Source: Paenibacillus sp. BJ-4 (GTDB lineage Bacteria; Bacillota; Bacilli; Paenibacillales; Paenibacillaceae). Taken from it: a DNA stretch of 64,000 nucleotides. A model generated the notes under the pieces. The model was not told the DNA's origin and ran no database searches. It saw only the letters and a program-made list of their open reading frames with translations. Numbering within the stretch: the first letter of the stretch is position 1; each line of letters starts with the position of its first letter. Shown one piece after another: positions 26,955 to 35,419 of the stretch. Both the position numbers and the translations under genes were made by a program. Location: contig NZ_JAIVEM010000091.1 in assembly GCF_020404765.1 (NCBI RefSeq), positions 32,516 to 96,515 of the forward strand. Reading direction: 5' to 3'.

Positions 26955-27323
26955 ATGAATTATGGAACCCGCATCGCTGAATTACGAGAACATAAGGGAT
27001 TAAAACAAGAGGAACTAGCACAATCCCTCGGAATTACGCGGGCGGCTCTTTCTCACTATGAAAAAAATAGACGCAAACCAGACTTTGAGATCCTGAACAA
27101 GCTTGCCGATATTTTCGGGGTAACCATTGATTACTTGGTAGGACGCACAAGCCAGCCTACAGCGATATTGGATTCAGATGTGAGAGAGTTTGTGGATCAG
27201 CTGGAACTGTCCGATGAGGATATTCTGCGACGTTTCAACCTGACAATTGACGGACGGACCTTGTCTGAGGAAGAAGCTAAGCGCTTTATCGCGTTTGTGC
27301 GTATGGAACGAATGATGGAATAA
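26955..27323 (+). CDS. Xre-type helix-turn-helix transcriptional repressor
   Basis: The 122-residue protein has an N-terminal HTH_3 domain (residues 5-60) with QEELAQSLGITRAALSHYE as the helix-turn-helix, followed by a short acidic helical C-terminal region that may dimerise (LEEEAK-like EEEAKRFIAFVRMERMME). The recognition helix region (GITRAALSHYENNR-like) resembles that of Bacillus phage repressors such as PBSX Xre. ATG 26955 follows AGGAGG. It is divergent from pepO, and palindromes of the Xre operator type lie between them and before the lasso operon, so it probably represses both; direct evidence is lacking. Confidence 0.88.
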   Translation: MNYGTRIAELREHKGLKQEELAQSLGITRAALSHYEKNRRKPDFEILNKLADIFGVTIDYLVGRTSQPTAILDSDVREFVDQLELSDEDILRRFNLTIDGRTLSEEEAKRFIAFVRMERMME

Positions 27324-27767
27324 GAATGGCTGCCGCCACTTCATGTCTTTTCAATAGTGCTTGCAGCCGGAAGGAATTTACACGCGCTTGTCCTTCCGGC
27401 ACTTGATTTTATCTGGGTCGCTCTCTAGACATTCTGGCATCGTGATGCCGCATTGGAGCAAGATGTCACGGATGTCTAGGTGGATGATTGGTTTATCTGC
27501 TCTCCGTGCGTTGTTTCGAAGAAGAGGGCTGTTCCCCCTTGATTCTGTCTCCTTGTTCATTCAGCACTAACCTCACTTTATTATTCTTGGTCAATGGAAA
27601 AAGAATTCCCTACAAACCATGTATGTATAGCCATGAACAAACCTATTATATATGAATACATACCTGTAATGTTGTCGTCTTATGGCGAGAATGTTAAAGG
27701 ATTTTCGTGTTTTTTTCTCCATTATACGTAATGTATTGCCAATTCAGTACGATTTACGAATAAAAAA
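27324..27767. other. Intergenic region, no convincing gene
   Basis: Downstream of the repressor gene lies a hairpin (GCCGGAAGGA 27366-27375 with TCCTTCCGGC 27391-27400) followed by a weak T stretch, which may end its transcript. The rest is AT-rich. A 60-codon minus-strand frame at 27378-27560 has no good SD and overlaps the hairpin, so I do not call it. Confidence 0.5.
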
Positions 27768-27808
27768 AGAACCTGTCAGGTCCTATTTTTCCTGATAGGT
27801 TCTTTTTT
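27768..27808. terminator. Bidirectional terminator after pepN
   Basis: AGAACCTGTCAGG (27768-27780) pairs with CCTGATAGGTTCT (27791-27803) with a T run on the right and an A run on the left. It can end the pepM-pepN transcript on the minus strand and any read-through from the repressor gene. Confidence 0.88.
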
Positions 27809-27869
27809 GTTTTTTTGCGACGTCAAAACAGATATTCCTCAGTCAAGGTCCTATACTGCCTGGGGGTGA

Positions 27870-30164
27870 TTAAGCGACCTCGGCAGCCCTGGAAACCTGG
27901 GTGCCTCCAGTCGCTCGGACTTTGTATGCGTAGTGGCTACCGACTTTCACCGTACGATCTGTATAGGTGCTTCCCGCTACTTGCGAGGCAATTACCTGAT
28001 ACGCCCCGTCTGTCCCATCCGCACGCAGTACATCATAGGAGGATACGCCTTCTGCCTGAAGCCAGTCAATCTTTACTGCCCCATCCTGAACAGGGACGGC
28101 TTCTACCCCTGTTGGGGCTGAAGCTGTAGACTGATCTGTACTCTTTAATTTCAAAATATATTGTACCGATTCACCAGGACCCAGCTTTTCTTCAAAATCA
28201 AGGGCAGGTGAAGCCTTGAGTCCTGATATGGAACGCTGTGCCTGGCTGTAGGTAGCCCCGGCTCCAAAACGTTCACCGGTGTACACACCAGCTTTCGGCA
28301 TCGTTACTCGTACACGAATGGTCTGTGCTGAATCTTCAAAATTCACCAGATTCACCAGCAATTTGTCCGAGGTGGCACCGCTGCCTGCCAGCGGTTTAAG
28401 CTTGGACGTGTCCACTGCACGAACATAGACCATCTTATCCTTGGTATCCTCTGGATTCAGCACCGTATAAGTCAGCGGCTTACCATGGGTAGCATACGCC
28501 AGACTCAAGCGTCTCATGATCTTTACACGACTATCCTGTCCTTGCCCAAACGGGTAGATTTCGGTGCTAGCCGGGTTGTGGTTTTGCAGATCAAAGCCGG
28601 TTTTAAAGAGCGTATAATCCTTATAAAACGCAGCATGCTGGATAAACATATCAACAAATCCGATTTGCGAACGCATAATCCGGTCAAAAGCGGCTGCTTG
28701 CGGCTGACTAGCCCCGTAATCCGGGTTGTCCCGATGCGTATCGTTCGTACCGAACTCCGTGTTCAGCATCTTCTTGGCCAGCCCGTTGCTCGAACCGCCA
28801 AAGGTTTTCAGATTTTGAACGAAGCTGCCTCCACCCTCTTCGTTATAGGATTCGCCATAGGCATGTCCGTTGGTCAGGTCGGTGACGTCTTCCAGTTGCT
28901 TACGCTGAGCCGGATCTCGTTCCCATCCATCCGGGTCACCGCATTTAAGCGTACCTCCGGCTTGATTTTTGCACGCCTTTGTGGAATACGTAGGCCAATA
29001 GGCCCATCCCGGCGCTACGGTTTTGAGATGCGGTGCCAATTGCTTGCCTTCCGTATTCAACCACTGAGCCACAGCCAGATTGACTGCCTTCGAGCGATTA
29101 AACAATCCGGGTTCGTTATCTACTTCATAATATTGAAGGTATGAACCATATTTTTTTACATAATCGCGCAATTTTTGCTTGGCCGTCTCCGGCAGAGAAC
29201 CATCCTTTTGCAGCTTGATATCGCCTGTATATAAGTACAAAGCGGACGATTGCATATTATACTGCTTCAGCGTTTGATAGTAATCATCCACGTCTGTACA
29301 TGCCTTGCCCACATTACTGGCACAGGTGACCCTCATGACATTGCCGCTATAAGCAATTCCCAGCCATTTAAGAACGTATGGTAAATGCTTAACCGCACCC
29401 TGATCATAATAGAACTCTTTGTTGTTCACATTTGTTCCGGTCAGTATATATTTACCGTGTATCGGCTCGGTAGCAGGTGAAGCTAACGTCTCCAAGCTCA
29501 AGTCATCCCAAGTCCACCACACATTTTTATCTTCTGCAGAGGAGCAGTATAGGCAGCGCGCTGTCTTTAGCTTGAGTACGTTAACACCGCTTTGCAATTG
29601 CTCTTTGGGGATATACAGTTCGTAGTTGCTTTTGTAATTATATGCACTGCCCGTACCGGAAACCCCGGCGATTTGAATGATACCGGACAGCTGATAATTT
29701 GAAAATACAGCCATTTGTGGAACAGCTTTGCCCGCATCCAAAATCCGTACACGGAATATCACCCCATTGGGAGGAACTTGATCCAGCTTATACTGGAGCG
29801 ACAGTTCAGGATTCGTGGACGCATTCAAGCCGGGAGGAATATCTCCACTGCTGAGCAATACTGGGGCCGTTGTATTCTCTGCTATGGACGTTGCAGACGA
29901 TACCCCTTTAGCCGACGACTCGGTAGAAGCAGAGGCTGTAGGAATGTTGATATTGTCTCTACCAACCACTCCTCTAAATTCCGCTGAAGAATCATCCCTC
30001 TGTCCCAGCTTCCATACTGGACTGGCTGCCGCTACTTTATCCGTCGGCAGTTCTACGCTCCTTGAAGGCGTGTAAATCAACCAAGCGATCAGCGCTATAG
30101 CTACGACCCCCAGCAGCCCGGATAATACTGGCGTATACCTGTGGGTCAACCATTTTTTCATCAT
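27870..30164 (-). CDS. pepN: Membrane-anchored glycoside hydrolase-like protein with C-terminal FN3 domain
   Basis: This 764-residue protein has an N-terminal membrane helix (about 12-34), a Ser/Thr-rich linker, a beta-sandwich-like region (about 110-230), a TIM-barrel-like region and a C-terminal fibronectin type III domain (about 680-762). YEVDNEPGLF near residue 345 and LNTEFGTND near 470 look like the acid/base and nucleophile Glu of a clan-A hydrolase. I cannot name the GH family. Several Cys pairs suggest secretion and disulfides. ATG 30164 follows GAGGGTGG. With PepM it probably cuts or trims the EPS outside the cell. Confidence 0.75.
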   Translation of the reverse strand: MMKKWLTHRYTPVLSGLLGVVAIALIAWLIYTPSRSVELPTDKVAAASPVWKLGQRDDSSAEFRGVVGRDNINIPTASASTESSAKGVSSATSIAENTTAPVLLSSGDIPPGLNASTNPELSLQYKLDQVPPNGVIFRVRILDAGKAVPQMAVFSNYQLSGIIQIAGVSGTGSAYNYKSNYELYIPKEQLQSGVNVLKLKTARCLYCSSAEDKNVWWTWDDLSLETLASPATEPIHGKYILTGTNVNNKEFYYDQGAVKHLPYVLKWLGIAYSGNVMRVTCASNVGKACTDVDDYYQTLKQYNMQSSALYLYTGDIKLQKDGSLPETAKQKLRDYVKKYGSYLQYYEVDNEPGLFNRSKAVNLAVAQWLNTEGKQLAPHLKTVAPGWAYWPTYSTKACKNQAGGTLKCGDPDGWERDPAQRKQLEDVTDLTNGHAYGESYNEEGGGSFVQNLKTFGGSSNGLAKKMLNTEFGTNDTHRDNPDYGASQPQAAAFDRIMRSQIGFVDMFIQHAAFYKDYTLFKTGFDLQNHNPASTEIYPFGQGQDSRVKIMRRLSLAYATHGKPLTYTVLNPEDTKDKMVYVRAVDTSKLKPLAGSGATSDKLLVNLVNFEDSAQTIRVRVTMPKAGVYTGERFGAGATYSQAQRSISGLKASPALDFEEKLGPGESVQYILKLKSTDQSTASAPTGVEAVPVQDGAVKIDWLQAEGVSSYDVLRADGTDGAYQVIASQVAGSTYTDRTVKVGSHYAYKVRATGGTQVSRAAEVA

Positions 30165-30212
30165 ATGATCCACCCTCTCTCCTCAAAATTTTTGACCGGG
30201 AAAGAGAATCTA

Positions 30213-31814
30213 TTAAGGAAGAAACAAAGCGTTACCGGGAACCACCGCTTTCGCTTCATGCTGACTTTCCCACATCAGACGTGCCATCGCGTCGCCATAT
30301 TCATCATAGTATTCAACTTTTAAATCTACCATTTTACCTGCTTGCAAGGTGATACTGCCCTTGCGCTCTGTCCAGCTTTGCTTAAACCAGCTATCAATAA
30401 TCAGCTTGCCGTCTACCCATACCCGGATTCCATCATCGGATATCGTTGTAAACGTATAGGTCTCACTATATTGTGGCTTCATTTTACCTGTCCAGCGAAC
30501 GGAGAACCGATCAGCGTTCACCCTTGCATCAGCTGCGACAGCACGCCAGTTATAGTCCAGCTTGCTATCTGTACGGGTCAAAGCAGCACTACCATCCAGA
30601 TTCATGTTGTTAAAATATTCACCCCGCAGCCCATTCGCATAAACCATATCCGGAACAGAAGGAGGAGCCGGAGGTGGGGGAACGATCACTACTGGCGGAG
30701 CCGGGATAGGCTCGCTTTGCCCCTCGTCCGGTAGGGTTGGTACATCCGTCCCAGGTTGTTGAACTGCTGCCAATCCATTTTTCACATCATCTCGCGTCAA
30801 GCTCCTCGAACCATTCATATAATTCTGAATTTGATCCGTTGTGTTATTCTCGGTCAGCATCTTTCCCCAAGTCATGGAATACACCCATTTGGGCTGAGTC
30901 TGTAATACCTCAGAGCTGGGCATCTCACCGTGTTCCCCAATGGCAATCGGCTTATCTCCTGCCAACCCGAGCAGACCTTCATAATGGCTTTGTTCAAAAT
31001 CATTGTTGTAAATGTCTACAGCCAAAATATCTACTTTGTCATCCCCCGGATATTTAGGGGTATACGGGAAGGTATATGAATTAGGAGCATTCGGGCTCCA
31101 TACCCACAGCAGATTGTCTAGTTGATGTGTGTTTACAAAACGGTCATACATGATATTCCATAGCTGATTGAAATTGTTTTTGTTTCCCCACCAGAACCAG
31201 TCACCGTTCATTTCGTGATAAGGTCTCCATAAAACCGGAACACCCGCATCACGAAGCTGCTTTAGCGATACAGCGACCTTATCCAGATCGGCAATGAGGA
31301 GGTTATACTGCGCAGTGCCTGGCGTCACGTATTTATTGAACTCCGTCTGGCTTACTTTCGCCTGCACATTGGCCCAAGTCAGTGGTCTACCCGGCAGCGC
31401 TTCATGAAAAGTCATCGTCACAATACCGCCGGATCTGCTCCAGCGGATCGCGCTATCGACAACATTTTTACGTTGTGCTGCTTCCGAAGCGGCAGATTGA
31501 CCTGAGATGGCTCCCATCTCATAGCCGTGCACACCCACATTCGCCTGACTGATTTTTTGGACCTTGTTACTTAATTCATCCGGACTCTCCAAATAATCAT
31601 GCTGACCGGTGATTATTTTTTTCCCCGAGATGCTGAGTAAATAGCTGTATAGTTCACGGGCCTGAGTAGAAGCGTCCGAATTAACAGGTTGTAATGCAGC
31701 GGCATTCGCCACAGACAGAGATTCACCAAAACCGACGGGCAACAAAGAAAAAAGCATAACTACGGGGAGTGCATGACGTATCAGTCGATACAGAGGAATA
31801 AAATTGAATCTCAC
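30213..31814 (-). CDS. pepM: Secreted GH26 beta-mannanase with PA14 domain
   Basis: The 533-residue precursor has a signal peptide ending near VANAA (residue 39), a GH26 catalytic domain (about 45-370), a Pro-rich linker (about 380-405) and a PA14 domain (about 410-530). RPYHEMNGDWFWWG carries the acid/base Glu and IGEHGEMP the nucleophile. GH26 enzymes cut beta-1,4-mannan-type links, fitting a mannose-containing EPS; PA14 domains bind sugars. GTG 31814 follows AAGGAAGAG, and that SD is part of the closing stem of the c-di-GMP riboswitch upstream. PepN follows 48 bases downstream. Confidence 0.9.
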   Translation of the reverse strand: MRFNFIPLYRLIRHALPVVMLFSLLPVGFGESLSVANAAALQPVNSDASTQARELYSYLLSISGKKIITGQHDYLESPDELSNKVQKISQANVGVHGYEMGAISGQSAASEAAQRKNVVDSAIRWSRSGGIVTMTFHEALPGRPLTWANVQAKVSQTEFNKYVTPGTAQYNLLIADLDKVAVSLKQLRDAGVPVLWRPYHEMNGDWFWWGNKNNFNQLWNIMYDRFVNTHQLDNLLWVWSPNAPNSYTFPYTPKYPGDDKVDILAVDIYNNDFEQSHYEGLLGLAGDKPIAIGEHGEMPSSEVLQTQPKWVYSMTWGKMLTENNTTDQIQNYMNGSRSLTRDDVKNGLAAVQQPGTDVPTLPDEGQSEPIPAPPVVIVPPPPAPPSVPDMVYANGLRGEYFNNMNLDGSAALTRTDSKLDYNWRAVAADARVNADRFSVRWTGKMKPQYSETYTFTTISDDGIRVWVDGKLIIDSWFKQSWTERKGSITLQAGKMVDLKVEYYDEYGDAMARLMWESQHEAKAVVPGNALFLP

Positions 31815-31825
31815 TTTTTGCTCTT

Positions 31826-31908
31826 CCTTTCGGTAGCCAGGCTGCCATCCCTGCGGAAGGCCCTTTAGCTTTGCGTACCTGCCTTTCGACAGGGCTGCGT
31901 TTATCGTT
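31826..31908 (-). promoter_or_regulatory. c-di-GMP-I (GEMM) riboswitch before pepM
   Basis: On the minus strand the stem CCTGTC-GAAA-GGCAGG is followed by TACGCAAAGCTAAAGGGCC and, after a short arm, by ATGGCAGCCTGGCTACC. These are the conserved core elements of GEMM-I aptamers (GAAA tetraloop, ACGCAAAGC, GGCCT, GGTAGCC-type receptor). The outer stem CTTCC (31913-31909) with GGAAG (31827-31823) contains the pepM SD, so ligand binding should hide it. An upstream GAAGGA (31929-31924) can pair instead with TCCTTC (31915-31910). No T-run terminator is present, pointing to translational control. Confidence 0.82.
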
Positions 31909-31938
31909 GGAAGGAGTTTGGATTCCTTCTTACCCTAA

Positions 31939-31965
31939 GTATCGACTTTCTTTTGCCAAAATTTA
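31939..31965 (-). promoter_or_regulatory. Sigma-D-like promoter of pepM-pepN
   Basis: On the minus strand TAAA (31965-31962) and GTCGATAC (31946-31939) are separated by 15 bases. The Bacillus sigma-D (motility sigma) consensus is TAAA-N15-GCCGATAT, a ten-of-twelve match. The predicted start near 31932 puts the whole riboswitch, including the alternative GAAGGA strand, in the transcript. Confidence 0.6.
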
Positions 31966-32065
31966 ATAGGACATGTTCATGGATTTACAGGTTTTCGCGC
32001 ATTTTCGACATTTCGGGTTATAAACGTTCGTCAATTCGTATTTTTTTTCATTTTTACGAAAAAAT

Positions 32066-33442
32066 TTATGAAATAAATTGGTGACGGGAAATTTCATTCC
32101 AATCCATGCAAAAACGTACAATATCCTCTTCGACCAGCTCAGACCCCGTCTGCACTTCAATCAAATCCACATCGGTCACGGCCAAAATGCTATGCTTCGT
32201 TCCTTCAGGAATACGCACGACATCACCAGCCTTCACTTTGTGCAGCTTTTCATTCAAAATAATTTCCGCTTCACCACTAATAATGGTCCAAATTTCACTG
32301 CGTTTGAAATGCAACTGGTAGCTGATGTTTTTACCTTTCCGCACACGGATTCGTTTGGTCAGCACTTCGTTGCCTTCATCATACTTAACATAATCCACAA
32401 CCCGATACTGCCCCCAACGACGCTCCTCGTACATCGGCCGCTGATCATGAGCTTTGAGCACTTCCTTAATGCGTGGACTTTCCGCCTTATTAGTGACAAG
32501 AATGCCGTCCGGGCTGGCTGCAACAATGAGATCATTGGTCCCGATAATCGCTACAGGAATGTCCAGCTCGTTAATGAGACTTGTGTTGACACAATCCTCC
32601 GTCACTACCCCTCTACCCACTTGCTGATGGGACATTTCCTCAGTAAGCGTATTCCAGGTACCCAAGTCCTTCCAGAATCCATCATACGGAAGAACCACGA
32701 TGTCCTTTTCCTTCTCGACTACTTCATAGTCAAAGCTGATTTTTTCCAGAGATGCGTATTGCTTTTGCATTTCTTCATAGTTCAGCGGCAAGCCCTTGGC
32801 TGCCAAAATATCAAGCAAATAGCTTAATTTGAATGCAAAAACCCCGCAGTTCCATAGAGCATTGCGTTCAATTAGACGCTCCGCCTGCTCACGGTCGGGT
32901 TTCTCTTGAAAATGGCTTACTTCGCGGTAGCCTGTGCTACCTTGTACGGCATCATTTTTCGGAATAATATAACCATATTTCTCAGATGGATAGGAAGGGA
33001 CGACCCCAATTAATGCAAGCTTGCCTTCACTCTCCTGCAGTGTGTGCTCCAACTGGGCAACTGTAGCAAAGAAGGCATCCTCTACATAAGGATCTACAGG
33101 CAATATAGCAATAACTTCATCAGGCGAAACACCAGCGATGGAATACAGATAAGTCGCTGTCAGCGCAATGGCAGGAAAGGTATCTCTGCGTTCAGGCTCA
33201 ACGATGATGCGCGTATTCTGTCCGACCTGACTCTGGATCATTTCGACTTGAGCTCTCCCTGTCGCAATAAACGAGGAATGGGATAATTGGTTGTCCCCCA
33301 ACTGTCTCCATACCCGTTGTACCATAGATTCCGAAACCCCCTCCGGGCTCTCCAGAACCTTCAAAAATTGTTTGGAACGGGAATCATTGGACAAAGGCCA
33401 TAATCTTTTACCGGAACCACCAGACAAAAGTACGAGCTTCAT
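32066..33442 (-). CDS. manC: Mannose-1-phosphate guanylyltransferase / mannose-6-phosphate isomerase
   Basis: The protein makes GDP-mannose. The N-terminal nucleotidyltransferase domain has GGSGKRLWPLS at its start, FQEKPDREQAE near 175 and NCGVFAF. The C-terminal cupin of about 110 residues resembles type II phosphomannose isomerase (YQLHFKRSEIWTIISGEAE, with zinc-ligand His and Glu). At 458 residues it has the usual size of bifunctional ManC/AlgA. It feeds mannosyl transfer and, through Gmd and Fcl, fucose. It stands between the second repeat element and the pepM leader. Confidence 0.95.
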   Translation of the reverse strand: MKLVLLSGGSGKRLWPLSNDSRSKQFLKVLESPEGVSESMVQRVWRQLGDNQLSHSSFIATGRAQVEMIQSQVGQNTRIIVEPERRDTFPAIALTATYLYSIAGVSPDEVIAILPVDPYVEDAFFATVAQLEHTLQESEGKLALIGVVPSYPSEKYGYIIPKNDAVQGSTGYREVSHFQEKPDREQAERLIERNALWNCGVFAFKLSYLLDILAAKGLPLNYEEMQKQYASLEKISFDYEVVEKEKDIVVLPYDGFWKDLGTWNTLTEEMSHQQVGRGVVTEDCVNTSLINELDIPVAIIGTNDLIVAASPDGILVTNKAESPRIKEVLKAHDQRPMYEERRWGQYRVVDYVKYDEGNEVLTKRIRVRKGKNISYQLHFKRSEIWTIISGEAEIILNEKLHKVKAGDVVRIPEGTKHSILAVTDVDLIEVQTGSELVEEDIVRFCMDWNEISRHQFIS

Positions 33443-33517
33443 AACTCTCCACTTCCTCTCTATAATGTGTGTATGATCGTTCTGATGATGAGTTGACTAC
33501 CCGCTACGGAATGCATT

Positions 33518-34043
33518 TGATCTTATGATCGCTATTGGACCGGGATTCATTCGATTGTATAAAATCGTATAAAGGTTTGAATCCCGGCCCAAAGGCGAAC
33601 ACTACGCTTCTCCAGATTCAAATCCATCCCTGCGCTACTCAAAAATGCATCATGCCGATCATACCGTTTATTGCAAAAGGCACGACCGGACTATTCATGT
33701 CCGGTCAGCCTGTAAAGACATTCGGGAACTCGGCGCTTGCCTGCCGTGCTTGCAAGCTTCAAGTAATCAAGGTTTTTTTATAACGCCTCGCCAAGATTGC
33801 CCTCAGCAGCTGCATGGCGTGCTTGATCGTAAGGAGCGCCTTCAGCCGTGCCGCTTCTTACGATACCCTCTTCTACCTCCCCACATAAAGTGGGAGGTTA
33901 AAAATCGTGACCCCACGGCGGAAAGCAGCGGAGCGGGCAGAATTGTTCTGAAGAAGCGTCAGCGTTTGCCTTTATCCCCGGATTTTAACCTTTGAATGTT
34001 TATACAATCAAGAAAATCCGGGGGTAACAGCAATCGGAAGAAC
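33518..34043. repeat. Repeat element 2 with about 100-bp inverted ends
   Basis: The 640-base gap between ugdH1 and manC holds no gene. The ends 33518-33626 and 33939-34043 (reversed) are related to each other and to the ends of the element at 19091-19725; for example CCCCCGGATTTT and AAAATCCGGGGATAAAGGC occur in 33939-34043 reversed and, nearly the same, in 19111-19170. Inside, CCTCCCCAC-N-GTGGGAGG at 33877-33897 forms a hairpin like the one at 19551 in element 1. Middle sequences are only patchily alike. Confidence 0.7.
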
Positions 34044-34085
34044 AATCTGCACGCGCAGCGCCTCTAACACCGCCAAAGTCACTTT

Positions 34086-35414
34086 TTAAGCCTCAACCTT
34101 ATCTCTGTTCCACCCGCTCATCCGCGGACGACCCACAGAGTAGTATTCCAGCCCGGAGCTTTGAATCTGATCCTCTGTGAATACGTTACGACCGTCAATC
34201 AGAACAGGCTTGTGCAACAGGGAAGCCAGTTGTACGAGGTCAACTTTCTTGAACTCTTCCCAATCTGTCAGCAAGCACACGGCATCGCTTCCTTCGGCGG
34301 CTTGCTGCGGGGATGAGCACCATACAATATTCGGGTGATCCACACGCTCCTTGAACTTATCCATCGCAATCGGATCATACAGCTTCACAATAGCGCCTGC
34401 CTGAATAAGCGTTTCTACAATTTCCAAAGCCGGTGCTTCACGAATGTCATCTGTATTCGGTTTGAAAGCCAAGCCCCAAATACCAATCGGCACGCCATGC
34501 AGCTGACCCAGCGATTCACGCAGCTTGGATACGATCATGAAGCGCTGATCGGTGTTAACCTCGACCACTGATTTTAACAATTTAAATTCATAATCTACAT
34601 TACCCGCAATTTGGATAAGCGCATTGGTATCTTTCGGGAAGCAAGAGCCTCCGTACCCGATACCTGCTTGCAGGAAAGAGGAGCCAATCCGTTTGTCCAT
34701 CCCCATACCGTCAGCCACGCAGGTAACGTCCGCGCCAACCTTTTCGCAAATATTGGCAATTTCATTGATGAATGAAATTTTGGTTGCCAGAAATGCGTTG
34801 GATGCATATTTGATCATTTCAGCGCTGCGGATATCCGTCACATAGATTTTATCTGTGAACACCTGATGCAGCGTAACCATCGTTTCACGTAGCCCTGCGT
34901 TGTCCAGACCTATAATGACGCGATCCGGGTGAAGTGTATCGTTGATGGCAGAGCCCTCTCTCAGAAATTCCGGCGCGGATACGATGTCGAAGGACAAATT
35001 CGTATGCTGAGCCAACACGCCTTTGATCTTTTCGTTCGTTCCAACAGGTACGGTACTCTTGGTCATAATAATCTTGTACCCGTTCATCGCTTTTCCGACA
35101 TCGGCAGCCGCCTGCTCAATGTAAGACAGATTTGCCTCACCGTTAGCCAGAGAAGGCGTTCCTACCGCCAAAATGACGATATCCGACCGACGTACCGCAT
35201 CGGCCAAATCCGAAGTGAACTCCAAACGGCCAGCTTCCAGATTTAGCGAGATCAATTCCTCAATGCCAGGTTCATAAATCGGAGATTCTGCCCGGTTCAG
35301 CATGTCGATTTTATACTGCTCCAGATCGACACAAATCACCTCATTACCTTTATGTGCAAAACACACGCCCGAGACGAGCCCAACGTATCCAGTACCGATT
35401 ACAGCCAGCTTCAT
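34086..35414 (-). CDS. ugdH1: UDP-glucose 6-dehydrogenase
   Basis: This 442-residue enzyme makes UDP-glucuronate. GTGYVGLVSG begins the NAD domain, and GGSCFPKDT near residue 258 holds the catalytic Cys. ATG 35414 lies nine bases after AAGGAGG; an ATG at 35423 directly abuts the SD and is unlikely. It follows pepL closely (the upstream stop is at 35420). The central active-site block matches UgdH2 almost residue for residue. Confidence 0.95.
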   Translation of the reverse strand: MKLAVIGTGYVGLVSGVCFAHKGNEVICVDLEQYKIDMLNRAESPIYEPGIEELISLNLEAGRLEFTSDLADAVRRSDIVILAVGTPSLANGEANLSYIEQAAADVGKAMNGYKIIMTKSTVPVGTNEKIKGVLAQHTNLSFDIVSAPEFLREGSAINDTLHPDRVIIGLDNAGLRETMVTLHQVFTDKIYVTDIRSAEMIKYASNAFLATKISFINEIANICEKVGADVTCVADGMGMDKRIGSSFLQAGIGYGGSCFPKDTNALIQIAGNVDYEFKLLKSVVEVNTDQRFMIVSKLRESLGQLHGVPIGIWGLAFKPNTDDIREAPALEIVETLIQAGAIVKLYDPIAMDKFKERVDHPNIVWCSSPQQAAEGSDAVCLLTDWEEFKKVDLVQLASLLHKPVLIDGRNVFTEDQIQSSGLEYYSVGRPRMSGWNRDKVEA

Positions 35415-35419
35415 TCCGT

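Noticed and set aside
27378..27560. 60-codon minus-strand frame in the gap after the repressor gene
   Set aside because: No SD, overlaps a hairpin, no recognised motif. Cannot be excluded but is unsupported.
27723..27737. TATACGTAATGTATT, resembling the Xre operator
   Set aside because: Mismatched at both outer positions and not next to a promoter; it lies between convergent transcripts.
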